Origin: JBEKYD01 sp049509915
GTDB taxonomy: Bacteria > Acidobacteriota > Terriglobia > Bryobacterales > Bryobacteraceae
DNA: 15,211 nucleotides
Assembly (NCBI GenBank): GCA_049509915.1
Contig: JBEKZL010000191.1
Location: 1 to 15,211, forward strand
Direction: 5' to 3'
A program made the translations under genes and the position numbers. A model generated the notes under the pieces. The model worked only from the letters and a program-made list of their open reading frames with translations. It made no database searches and had not been told where the DNA came from. Within the stretch, counting starts at the first letter, position 1. Each line of letters begins with the position of its first letter. Shown one piece after another: positions 1-6,369 of the stretch.

Positions 1-396
1 CGGGAGAACTTGGCGGCCAACCTGCCGCCGGTCGATTGCGACGGCAATCAAATCCAGCAGGTGGTGCTGGTGTTGCTGGTGAACGCGTCGGAAGCCATGC
101 CCAAGGGCGGCACGATCGAAGTTGCGACGGAACTCGATGCCGCCGGCGACCAAGGGGTAGTGCGGGTGAAGGATACGGGCACCGGGATACCAGCCGACGC
201 GCTGGGCCGCATCTTCGATCCGTTCTTTACAACGAAGGAAGACCAGAACCGCACCGGATTGGGCCTGGCGGTGGCGCACTCTATCGTGGAGCAGCACGGT
301 GGGGACATCGCCGTCCAGACCCAGGAAGGTGTAGGAACCGAGTTCCGCATCACGCTGCCGGCTGCGGCGGTGGCGGCCGGCGGAACCGCGCGTTAA
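1..396 (+). CDS. Sensor histidine kinase, C-terminal ATPase domain (5' end outside the window)
   Basis: This is the catalytic ATP-binding end of a two-component histidine kinase; the reading frame is open from base 1, so the sensor and dimerisation domains lie outside. Seen in the 131 visible residues are the N box around LLVNASEAM (Asn near visible residue 28), the G1 box DTGTGIP, the F box IFDPFFTTK and the G2 box GTGLGLAVAHSIVEQHGG, in the order of the HATPase_c fold. By family knowledge this domain binds ATP and phosphorylates the kinase's own histidine before transfer to a response regulator. The TAA stop overlaps the AAGGAG ribosome site of the next gene, an NtrC-type regulator 10 nt away, so the two are almost certainly a cognate, co-transcribed pair. 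The compact boxes and the partner suggest an NtrB-like or PAS-containing kinase, but the signal sensed cannot be read from this fragment. Confidence 0.93.
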   Translation, partial: RENLAANLPPVDCDGNQIQQVVLVLLVNASEAMPKGGTIEVATELDAAGDQGVVRVKDTGTGIPADALGRIFDPFFTTKEDQNRTGLGLAVAHSIVEQHGGDIAVQTQEGVGTEFRITLPAAAVAAGGTAR

Positions 397-406
397 GGAG
401 GACGAG

Positions 407-1771
407 ATGGCAAGTACAATGGAGTCCCCGACGGTAACAAGAACAAAAGGACGAATTCTGATCGTCGACGACGAATTGGTGGTGCGGGATTCGCTGGGCA
501 AGTGGTTCACCAGCGAAGGCTATTCGGCGCGGCCCACCGGGAGCGGGCGGGAGGCGCTGGAGGTGCTGGCGCAGAGCGAGTTCGACATCGCCCTGATCGA
601 CATCAAGATGCCCGGCATGGACGGGATGGAGTTGCAGGCGCGGTTGAAAGAAGCCGACCCCAACCTCACTGTCGTCATCATGACGGGCTACGCCTCGGTG
701 GATACAGCGGTGGAGGCGCTCAAGCGCGGCGCTTACGATTACATCACCAAGCCGGTCGACCCGGACGAGCTTTCACATCTGGTAGCCAAGGCCCTGGAGC
801 ACAAGCGGGCGCACATGGAAGTGGCGCGGCTGCGCGAGAATCTGCGGGAGGTGGCGCCGGGAACGGAGTTGATCGGCAGCAGCCCGGCCATCAAGAAGGT
901 GATCGAGCTGATCGAGATGGTGGCCTCCACAGAAGCCACCGTACTGATCACCGGCGAGAGCGGCACCGGCAAGGAAGTGGTCGCGCGCTCGATCCACAAC
1001 AGCGGTCCGCGGCGCTATATGCCGATGGTCACGATTCACTGCGGCGCGCTGACCGAAACGCTGCTCGAAAGCGAGCTGTTCGGCCACGAGAAGGGTGCCT
1101 TCACCGGAGCGCAATACCGCAAAAAGGGCAAGTTCGAGGTGGCCGAAGGCGGCACGGTTTTCCTGGATGAAATCAGCGACATCAGCCTGAAGACGCAGAC
1201 CGACCTGTTGCGCGTGCTGCAGGAAAAGGAAATCGTGCGGGTGGGCGGGACGCAGGCGCTCAAAGTGGATTTCCGGGCCGTCGCGGCCACCAATAAGAAC
1301 CTGGAATCGCTGGTGAAGGCGGGTACGTTCCGCCCCGACCTCTACTATCGGCTGCACGTATTCTGTATCGACCTGCCCCCGTTGCGCGAGCGGCGCGAGG
1401 ATATCCCGCTGCTCATGAACCACTTCCTCAATAAATTTTCGATGGCTACCAGCCGGCCGGCGCCGCAGCTGGCTCCGGCCGCTTTGGATGTGCTGATACA
1501 GCACGACTGGCCGGGCAACGTGAGGGAACTGGAGAACGCGGTGGAGCGCGCCCTGGTAGTGTGCCACGGCCCGGAAATCCGGGCTTCGGACTTCTCCTTC
1601 CAGTTCCAGGGAGAGGCGCCCAAGGGCGGCCAGTCGCTCGACGATATCGAACGCGCGCACATCGAGCGAATCCTGCGTGAGACCCAGCACAACCTGTCGC
1701 GCGCCGCGCGGATTCTGGATATCGACCGCACCACGCTGTATAACAAACTGCGGCGCTACGGGCTGCGGTAA
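407..1771 (+). CDS. NtrC-family sigma-54-dependent response regulator
   Basis: A 454-residue activator with the three standard domains. Residues 16-130 are a receiver with acidic pocket D21-D22, phospho-acceptor D65 (IDIKMPGMDG), T93 and K115. Residues about 153-385 are the AAA+ domain with Walker A GESGTGKE (183-190), the sigma-54 contact loop GAFTGA (230-235) and Walker B ending at D254-E255. The last 45 residues are a Fis-type helix-turn-helix (LSRAARILDIDRTTLYNKLR). By family knowledge, phosphorylation allows oligomerisation and ATP-driven opening of RNA polymerase-sigma-54 promoters. All key residues are present, so it should be active. The ATG follows AAGGAG (395-400) with 6 nt spacing and lies just after the kinase stop. 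I found no convincing -24/-12 promoter in the window, so its targets are probably elsewhere. The exact subfamily (AtoC, ZraR, HydG-like) cannot be told. Confidence 0.96.
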   Translation: MASTMESPTVTRTKGRILIVDDELVVRDSLGKWFTSEGYSARPTGSGREALEVLAQSEFDIALIDIKMPGMDGMELQARLKEADPNLTVVIMTGYASVDTAVEALKRGAYDYITKPVDPDELSHLVAKALEHKRAHMEVARLRENLREVAPGTELIGSSPAIKKVIELIEMVASTEATVLITGESGTGKEVVARSIHNSGPRRYMPMVTIHCGALTETLLESELFGHEKGAFTGAQYRKKGKFEVAEGGTVFLDEISDISLKTQTDLLRVLQEKEIVRVGGTQALKVDFRAVAATNKNLESLVKAGTFRPDLYYRLHVFCIDLPPLRERREDIPLLMNHFLNKFSMATSRPAPQLAPAALDVLIQHDWPGNVRELENAVERALVVCHGPEIRASDFSFQFQGEAPKGGQSLDDIERAHIERILRETQHNLSRAARILDIDRTTLYNKLRRYGLR

Positions 1772-1809
1772 CCGCGGACAATGGGCCAATTCGGGCAGTC
1801 GAGGACGCT

Positions 1810-2457
1810 GTGCTAAAACCGATTCTGCTTCAGCCATTGACCGTCGACTCGGCTGCTGGTTGGCACACCCCCAGAGCTGCCGCGGCCGGTCTCGGTCTGC
1901 CTCTGCTGACCGGAACCGCGGCACAGGCCGCCGTCGCGGAGCCGGCCCAGCAGGAGTTGCCGCTGTCGCAACTGGAAGAGCTGGCGGCAGCCCTGGCGCG
2001 GGTGTTCCGCGTGCCTTGCCGCATCGGCCGCGCCGCCATGGACGTTCGCTTCGCCCGCGACGAACGCCGCGGCCAGTTTCATTCCACCGCGATTCTCGAC
2101 CAACTGGAGCGCACCGCCGATACCGGGGCCAGGGTGCTGGCGGTGGGCGCCTGCGACCTCTACGTGCCCGTTCTGACTTTCGTTTTCGGCGAAGCGCGCC
2201 TGGACGGTAACTGCGCCGTAGTTTCCACCGCGCGTCTGGCCGAGGAATTCTACGGCCTTCCGCCCAGCCCGGCCCTGTTGCGCCAGCGCCTCGTCAAAGA
2301 AGCCGTGCATGAGCTAGGCCACACCTTCGGCCTGCGTCACTGCCCCGACTGGCGCTGCGTGATGACCTCCAGCCACGCCGTGGAGCGGCTGGATGTGAAG
2401 ACCGCCGAATTCTGCGCGAGGTGTCAGGGGGTGGTGGGCAAGGGGTTCGACTGGTAG
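1810..2457 (+). CDS. amzA: Archaemetzincin-type zinc metalloprotease
   Basis: A 215-residue protein with the archaemetzincin signature. The extended zinc motif HELGHTFGLRHC starts at H167, giving ligands H171 and H177 and general base E168. It is followed by the family's extra cysteines (C178 and C183), the Met-turn CVM, and a C-terminal CARC pair, which by family knowledge bind a second, structural zinc. The N-terminal half has the typical TGARVLAVGACDLYVPVLTFVFG strand and VVSTARL. There is no signal peptide, so it is probably cytoplasmic. Length fits the family (about 180-220 residues). The GTG start at 1810 is preceded by GAGG (1801-1804) at 5 nt spacing and no better start lies upstream. 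It sits 38 nt after the sigma-54 regulator in the same direction with no clear terminator between, so co-transcription is possible. The substrate of bacterial archaemetzincins is not established. Confidence 0.9.
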   Translation: MLKPILLQPLTVDSAAGWHTPRAAAAGLGLPLLTGTAAQAAVAEPAQQELPLSQLEELAAALARVFRVPCRIGRAAMDVRFARDERRGQFHSTAILDQLERTADTGARVLAVGACDLYVPVLTFVFGEARLDGNCAVVSTARLAEEFYGLPPSPALLRQRLVKEAVHELGHTFGLRHCPDWRCVMTSSHAVERLDVKTAEFCARCQGVVGKGFDW

Positions 2458-2699
2458 GGGACGGATGCCCGAGAAGGCCCCATCCACGAGGATGGGCACG
2501 TTGACGCTGGCGTCATGCGCTGTCGCCAACTCCACATCGGCGGCAAAGCCGCGGTTGAGGAACTCCTTCCCCGACCCACACGTCCGCAGCGAACGGCAGC
2601 CGTGGCAACGGACGAGGCACGGACAAAATCTCCAACAGCGGCTCTCGAATCAATTGCCGCATCCGGCTGTCGGCCCAGCAGTTTGGCCCAAGGAGGAAA
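2458..2699. other. Intergenic stretch without a supported gene
   Basis: No reading frame here has both a plausible start and protein-like composition. On the minus strand a short run reading ELATAHDASVNVPILVDG looks slightly enzyme-like, but it has no start, is cysteine/arginine-rich upstream and runs into the archaemetzincin gene, so I do not call it. An AAGGAGG at 2690-2696 belongs to the pseudogene that follows. Confidence 0.5.
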
Positions 2700-3034
2700 A
2701 TGAAGACCTTTGCGTCTAACATTGCCGTGGTGCCCCTGGCGATGACTCCCTATGCCCAGCAGGCGGTCGTTTACGAGGTGGCCGTCTAATCGTCGGCGAC
2801 GGCAGCGCGGTGATCGAGAACGGCACGTTCGTCGCCCAAGGCGGGCATATAACGGCGCTTGGCCGGGCTGTCAATCCGCCCAAGGGCGTGATCCGCGTGA
2901 ACCTGGCGGGCGAGACCATCATGCCCGCGCTGATCAACGTGCACGTTCACATCGGCTACGGAAAATGCCCAAGCTGGGGCGCTCAGAACTATAGGCAGCT
3001 CAAGACGCGAAGGCTCGGGCCACCTGAAGGGTAG
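2700..3034 (+). pseudogene. Amidohydrolase N-terminal remnant, frameshifted and truncated
   Basis: An ATG at 2700 after AAGGAGG (2690-2696) opens a signal-peptide-like segment (MKTFASNIAVVPLAMTPYAQ) reaching VVYE and then a stop at 2787. Moving back one base at about 2777 continues smoothly as GGRLIVGDGSAVIENGTF and on to LAGETIMPALINVHVHIGYG, in a frame that stops at 3032-3034. Joined, this is the recognisable start of an exported metal-dependent amidohydrolase: the small N-terminal beta domain, then the HxH metal motif (HVH) beginning the barrel. The rest of the roughly 400-residue barrel is missing. So one base was lost and the 3' part deleted; similarity fades after about 2985. The relic has no likely function. 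The assignment to amidohydrolases is strong; the exact subfamily is unclear. Confidence 0.75.
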
Positions 3035-3250
3035 ATAATGGTCCGGAGTGCCGTCCCGAACTTCAGCGGAAAAAACGGGCATCCTCGTGCACGGACGGTC
3101 GCTGCCCAGACATATAGGAGGTTATGTCTGGCCATTCCGGGACCTTCACGCAGCCAGCATGAAGTCGCAGCCGTTGAGGCAAGGCTGGCCCTGGGTGCAG
3201 CGCGAACCTTCGCCAGATTCAGATAAACTATATTAAACCTTGGAGCAAAT
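3035..3250. other. Spacer upstream of the ankyrin gene
   Basis: Apart from the hairpin at 3106-3131, no gene is supported. The end is AT-rich (TAAACTATATTAAACC around 3225-3239) and could carry the ankyrin gene's promoter: TATATT at 3231-3236 resembles a -10 box, though I see no good -35. Confidence 0.4.
3106..3131 (+). promoter_or_regulatory. Perfect hairpin exposing a ribosome-binding sequence, with a 12-codon mini-ORF
   Basis: CCAGACATA (3106-3114) and TATGTCTGG (3123-3131) form a perfect 9-bp stem around an 8-nt loop, TAGGAGGT, which holds a strong Shine-Dalgarno core. An ATG lies in the 3' arm (3124-3126), only 2 nt from AGGAGG, and opens a 12-codon frame ending at TGA 3160-3162. The hairpin lies 120 nt before the ankyrin gene. 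It could be an mRNA leader element or part of a decayed gene; its function is inferred only. Confidence 0.45.
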
Positions 3251-5038
3251 GTGTATATGCACGGGCTCTGCCACACTCTAATTCTCCGCCTCGCCGCCGT
3301 CGTGCTGGTCGCGCTGTCTTGCTGCAGCCCCGTCTTTTGCGGCGAGATTCACAACGCCGCCGCGGCTGGCGACTTGGCAAAGGTTGCGGCGCTGCTCAAA
3401 GACAATCCTGATTTGGTTTCCAGCAGAGACAAAGGTGCTCTCGGTCTCGACCCAACGCCTTTACACCGTGCGGTGTGGAGTGCAATGTCGCCTCATGGCC
3501 ATAGGGAAATAGTGGAATTGCTGCTGGCCAGAGGGGCCGAGGTCAATGCCAGGGACGGAAATGGCAGTACGCCTTTGCACCTCGCGGAGGACAAGGAAAT
3601 AGTCGAACTGCTGCTGGCCCACATGGCCGATGCCAATGCCAGTGACAGTCACGGCGAGACGCCCTTACAAAACGCGGCGTCAGCTGGCGGTAAGGAGATA
3701 GTGGAATTGCTGCTGGCCAGAGGGGCCGAGGTCAACACGAGGGGCTTTGAGGGCCGGACGCCTTTGCAGGACGCGGCGTCAGGCGGCCACAAGGAAATAG
3801 TGGAATTGCTGCTGGCCAGAGGGGCCGAGGTCAACACCAGAGACGACCACCAGACGACGCCCTTGCAGGAAGCGGACGGTCATGGCTACAAGGACGTTGC
3901 GGAATTGCTGCGAAGACACGGCGCAGAGGATTTCGTGTCTTTCACGGGAGCGAAGGTTCACCTGAGGATCATTCTGGTTGACAGCAGGGTGGACGCGGAG
4001 ATGGTGGTTGAGAAGCTCAAAGGAGGCGGATCGTTCGCGGACCTTGCTCGAAGATACTCTACAGATTCAACGAAAGCTGACGGTGGGGTTTTAGTCATGG
4101 AAATGGGAGCTTTGCGGGAGGAGTTCCAGACCGCGTTAAGCGCGGCCCGTCCCGGCGGCACGACAGAGATCATTGAACTTGTAAACAAGGGCGGCAAGAA
4201 CACCTTTGCCTTACTCCATTGCGACGACATCGAGGGTCCTCTTGACACGCCACTGCTGAAAGCCGCTAAGACCGGCGACCCGGCGGTTCAACGGCTCCTG
4301 GAGAAGGGCGCGAAGGTCAATGTAGCTGACGATACTGGCCGCACCCCGCTGACGTTCGCCGCCGAAAAGGGCCATACCGAGATAGTCAGGGTGCTGCTGG
4401 CGGGCCATGCGAATGTTAATGCTGCTACGGAAGCAGGGGTAACATCGTTAATTTACGCCGCCTCGGAAGGCCATGCCGACGTGGTCGCAATGCTGCTTGC
4501 GGCGAAGGCACGTGTGAACGCGACCACCGACTCTGGGCACACTGCATTGACATCCGCGGCTTGGAATGGCCGCGCCGATGTTGTCAGGCTGCTTCTTACA
4601 TGTGGGGCAAACGCTAACGCTGCAGCTAGCAAGCGTGTCGCTGCGGGAGGCATGACTTTTTCCCCCGACTTTACCGCAAGCGCTAATACCACCGTTATCA
4701 ATGGCGTCACAGCCCTCATGTTCGCCTCTGAAGGGGGCCATGCGGATGTAGGCAAGCTGCTGGTTGCATCCGGCGCTCGCGTCAACGCCGTCGCGACAAA
4801 CGGCGCTACTGCGCTTATGTTCGCCGCCGAGGGCGGCCATGCTGACGTAGTCAAGCTATTGCTTGCGGCTGGCGCCAACGTCAACGCTGTCGCGAAAAAC
4901 GGCGATACCGCGCTCCGGTTGGCCTCGCGCGGCGACGACACGATGAGCACCGGGGACCTCAACCTCAAGCTGTCAGGTGGCCCGAGCAAAGGTTACGCCG
5001 ATACCGTTCGATTGCTAAAGGCCGCCGGGGCGAAATAA
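3251..5038 (+). CDS. Exported ankyrin-repeat protein with an inserted parvulin-type (PPIC) domain
   Basis: A 595-residue protein. Residues 1-30 are a signal peptide (hydrophobic LILRLAAVVLVALSCC), so it is exported; the cysteines there do not make a clean lipobox. Residues about 32-228 hold roughly six ankyrin repeats (pattern TPLHxA...EIVELLLARGAEVN). Residues about 236-326 break the series with a parvulin-like peptidyl-prolyl isomerase domain: LRIILVDS, VEKLKGGGSFADLARRYSTD, and EFQTALSAARPG. Residues about 331-595 return to about seven ankyrin repeats, with a small insertion near 465-485. Both conserved parvulin histidines appear replaced (Ile240 in the first strand, Ala in the last), so isomerase activity is doubtful and a binding role is more likely. 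GTG 3251 sits 5 nt after GGAG (3242-3245); ATG 3257 is an alternative start. Three 33-residue-phased repeats share identical DNA. The gene stands alone; its partner is unknown. Confidence 0.88.
   Translation: MYMHGLCHTLILRLAAVVLVALSCCSPVFCGEIHNAAAAGDLAKVAALLKDNPDLVSSRDKGALGLDPTPLHRAVWSAMSPHGHREIVELLLARGAEVNARDGNGSTPLHLAEDKEIVELLLAHMADANASDSHGETPLQNAASAGGKEIVELLLARGAEVNTRGFEGRTPLQDAASGGHKEIVELLLARGAEVNTRDDHQTTPLQEADGHGYKDVAELLRRHGAEDFVSFTGAKVHLRIILVDSRVDAEMVVEKLKGGGSFADLARRYSTDSTKADGGVLVMEMGALREEFQTALSAARPGGTTEIIELVNKGGKNTFALLHCDDIEGPLDTPLLKAAKTGDPAVQRLLEKGAKVNVADDTGRTPLTFAAEKGHTEIVRVLLAGHANVNAATEAGVTSLIYAASEGHADVVAMLLAAKARVNATTDSGHTALTSAAWNGRADVVRLLLTCGANANAAASKRVAAGGMTFSPDFTASANTTVINGVTALMFASEGGHADVGKLLVASGARVNAVATNGATALMFAAEGGHADVVKLLLAAGANVNAVAKNGDTALRLASRGDDTMSTGDLNLKLSGGPSKGYADTVRLLKAAGAK
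3512..3834 (+). repeat. Three identical 35-nt direct repeats inside the ankyrin gene
   Basis: The 35 bases at 3512-3546 recur without a mismatch at 3701-3735 and 3800-3834. Spacings are 189 and 99 nt, that is 63 and 33 codons, so the phase of one ankyrin repeat is kept. Each copy encodes VELLLARGAEV. A diverged fourth copy lies near 3605. Identity at third codon positions points to recent internal duplication or gene conversion. Confidence 0.9.
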
Positions 5039-5059
5039 GCGCACATTTCTTTTGTGCGC
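5039..5059 (+). terminator. Hairpin after the ankyrin gene, possible terminator
   Basis: GCGCACA (5039-5045) and TGTGCGC (5053-5059) form a perfect 7-bp stem with the loop TTTCTTT, starting at the base after the TAA stop. No T-run follows, so it is either a weak intrinsic terminator or an mRNA-stabilising end. Confidence 0.5.
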
Positions 5060-5267
5060 GGCGGTTCGCGAATGGCCCGGGCAATGCTGCCTTTGGTGCT
5101 GTCTTTTCCCTGGCACTAACGGCCCACAGACGGCGACCGTGATCTCTGTTGGGGTCCGACCGCCGTATGCGAACACGATCCGTTCTTCGGGCAGGCGCCG
5201 CCGGCGGCCTTGATCGCCAAGATTCGCGCCACGATGGAGAGGCGTCCGCTGGGAAAAACGGGGCGGG

Positions 5268-5298
5268 AAAAACGGGTCGGCCTGAACTCGCACCTTTT
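5268..5298 (-). repeat. REP-like element, copy A (inverted)
   Basis: Its reverse complement matches copy C (5614-5644) at 27 of 31 positions by my count, sharing the AAAAGGT start, the TTCAGG core and the CCCGTTTTT end. It faces copy B across 10 nt, so A and B can fold into a long imperfect hairpin, the usual layout of REP/BIME-type repeats. Confidence 0.6.
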
Positions 5299-5308
5299 AG
5301 GACCGCTG

Positions 5309-5339
5309 AAAAGGTAGCAGTCGGCTCCGTCCCCTTTTT
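5309..5339 (+). repeat. REP-like element, copy B
   Basis: Begins AAAAGGTAGCAGTC and ends CCCCTTTTT. It matches both copy C and the reverse complement of copy A at about 21 of 31 positions by my count, strongest at the two ends. Paired with copy A it forms an inverted repeat. Confidence 0.55.
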
Positions 5340-5613
5340 GCATCTTCGCTGAACTCCTCGCGCCTCGCGAGTCGCTCTGCTGGCGCCCTTCGGCCGCACG
5401 GCACCTCCATTCCACCCGCGTACCTTTTCAACACAGATTGAACTGCCGCGTTACTCACCGCAGCCGGTAATGGCCGCGTACGGGCCGCCTCCAGCGCGCA
5501 ATTGCTGGAAACCCAATCCGGCAAAGGAGCCCGCGAGTATAGGCTGCCTGGGCCTTGCTGGCGGCATTTCGGAATATTGTGCCAGCCCGCTCTGCCCCTT
5601 TTCCGATGAGTCG

Positions 5614-5644
5614 AAAAGGTATTAGTTCAGGCTGACCCGTTTTT
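5614..5644 (+). repeat. REP-like element, copy C, next to the truncated toxin
   Basis: Begins AAAAGGTATTAG and ends GACCCGTTTTT. It is a 27/31 inverted match of copy A. Its TGACCCGTTTTTATT end is echoed by TGACCCGTGTTTTTATT at 5657-5673, within the stub end of the toxin, which suggests that the repeat family spread across this junction. Confidence 0.6.
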
Positions 5645-5652
5645 ATTCGTTT

Positions 5653-5775
5653 TTATTGACCCGTGTTTTTATTTGCGTAATGATATGGGCCGTCGAAGAT
5701 GTGCATGGCCGTGGTTCGATCCAGAGCGCGGATATCGGCGCGCGCCTCATCGGTCCACTCGATGCTAAGCGCCAT
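5653..5775 (-). pseudogene. RelE/ParE-family toxin, truncated to 40 residues
   Basis: Reading minus from ATG 5775, the protein opens MALSIEWTDEARADIRALDR, followed by TTAMHIFDG, a clear RelE/ParE-type toxin N-terminus (first strand plus the two-helix region). Family members then continue for about 45-60 more residues with the KLRLRVGDYRV-type sheet and a C-terminal HR-rich strand that bind the ribosome and cleave mRNA. Here the frame instead enters AT-rich DNA (PYHYANKNTGQ) and stops at 5653-5655. The whole catalytic sheet is missing, so it is not expected to be toxic. Its start overlaps the end of the antitoxin gene by 11 nt, the usual operon layout for these pairs, which supports a real former toxin-antitoxin system. 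A REP-like copy lies 9 nt beyond the stop. Confidence 0.75.
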
Positions 5776-6058
5776 TCTCTTGGAGCGGGAAATCCTGCCG
5801 GGTCAGCCCGAACTCCGCCAGGACATCTTCGTCCGGAATGCCGCGGCCGCCTCTGTTTTCGAGCCAGGCGTCCGCGCGGGCGAGCGCCTGCTCCTCCTCG
5901 GAGGTAAGCGGCTCGTCATCAACCGGCGCCGTGGCGACGGACCGGGAAACGGGGTCCAGCAGCATAAACTCCAGGAACCGGACGGCGGCGTCAATCTGCG
6001 ACGCAGGCAGCCGTTCGATCAGTTCATGCGCATGGTCTTTACCCGAAACCGCTTCCAT
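5765..6058 (-). CDS. Antitoxin of a RelE-type toxin-antitoxin pair (orphaned)
   Basis: A 97-residue acidic protein: HELIERLPASQIDAAVRFLE (an N-terminal helix pair near residues 11-30), then LTSEEEQALARADAWLE and GIPDEDVLAEFGL near the C-terminus. The last two patterns are, as I recall, common in antitoxins encoded just before RelE/ParE toxins; the C-terminal part would wrap the toxin. The start at 6058 is chosen because an AGGAGG lies 4 nt upstream on the minus strand; a longer frame to 6181 exists but has no such site. The stop overlaps the toxin start by 11 nt. Because that toxin is only a 40-residue stub, this antitoxin may be a relic, may autoregulate an empty operon, or may neutralise a homologous toxin elsewhere. 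Family-level assignment is moderately sure. Confidence 0.65.
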   Translation of the reverse strand: MEAVSGKDHAHELIERLPASQIDAAVRFLEFMLLDPVSRSVATAPVDDEPLTSEEEQALARADAWLENRGGRGIPDEDVLAEFGLTRQDFPLQENGA

Positions 6059-6129
6059 ACATCCTCCTGAACCGTTCAACGAAGCAGGCCTTGTCCCGGC
6101 GCTGGGCTTCTCCTTCATGGTATGACAGA

Positions 6130-6213
6130 AATGGGCGGCCTTGTCGCGAGCCGCCCGTGCCCGCAGCATCTCCGCAAGCACCTCCGCCGGGGAATTTCCA
6201 GGGTGCTCTTCAT
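6130..6213 (-). pseudogene. Possible VapB-type antitoxin remnant
   Basis: From ATG 6213 on the minus strand the sequence reads MKSTLEIP, then after a one-base shift at about 6190 reads AEVLAEMLRARAARDKAA. Joined, this resembles the N-terminus of VapB-like antitoxins (MKTTLxIPxxLLxxAxxRA). No further conserved part and no toxin is seen. The match is short and rests on one assumed frameshift, so it is tentative. Confidence 0.25.
6133..6156 (-). terminator. GC-rich hairpin, possible minus-strand terminator
   Basis: GGGCGGC (6133-6139) and GCCGCCC (6150-6156) form a perfect 7-bp stem with a 10-nt loop. On the minus strand the stem is followed by ATTTCTGT, a weak T-rich tail. It lies upstream of the antitoxin start at 6058, so it may separate the antitoxin from older transcription to the right. 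Confidence 0.4.
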
Positions 6214-6369
6214 GGATTCGCGCCGGTTTCTCCTAAATAACTTCAGGTTGCGAGTTGGTGCGTTAAGTCACATTTCCGGCACTACTCCGCGGCGGGACGA
6301 TTGCGATATACTCCTGTACTTAGTGTTCCATGGGGAAAGTGAGCGAACTCAGTCAGTGAGGTGACGGAA
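6214..6369. other. Leader region of the following unknown gene
   Basis: No gene is supported. A TATACT at 6307-6312 resembles a -10 box about 58 nt before the ATG at 6370, without a good -35. GAGG at 6358-6361 is the likely ribosome site for that ATG. Confidence 0.35.

Larger units (their letters stand above)
5060..5652. other. Long non-coding region with REP-like repeats
   Basis: No intact gene is supported in nearly 600 bases. One frame open from 5120 to 5317 has protein-like stretches (AALIAKIRATMERRPLGKTG) but no start codon and ends inside a repeat, so it may be a relic. The recognisable structure is three related 31-nt elements, listed separately. Confidence 0.55.

Noticed and set aside
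1861..1885. TGGCAC as a sigma-54 -24 element
   Set aside because: No TTGC element at the required spacing follows, and it lies within the archaemetzincin coding sequence.
773..1924. Long minus-strand open frame of 383 codons
   Set aside because: It lies opposite the NtrC gene, whose domains are unmistakable; the protein is His/Gln/Arg/Ala-rich, as antisense frames of GC-rich genes are.
2314..2535. Minus-strand run ELATAHDASVNVPILVDG
   Set aside because: Looks mildly enzyme-like but lacks an upstream start and soon runs antisense through the archaemetzincin gene.
5120..5317. Open frame with APPAALIAKIRATMERRPLG-like stretch
   Set aside because: No start codon, ends inside a REP-like repeat, and I cannot match it to a family; a relic of a RAYT C-terminus was considered but the similarity is too weak.
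5297..5524. Minus-strand frame of 75 codons overlapping the repeats
   Set aside because: Its second half is translation of the REP-like element; no ribosome site and no family match.
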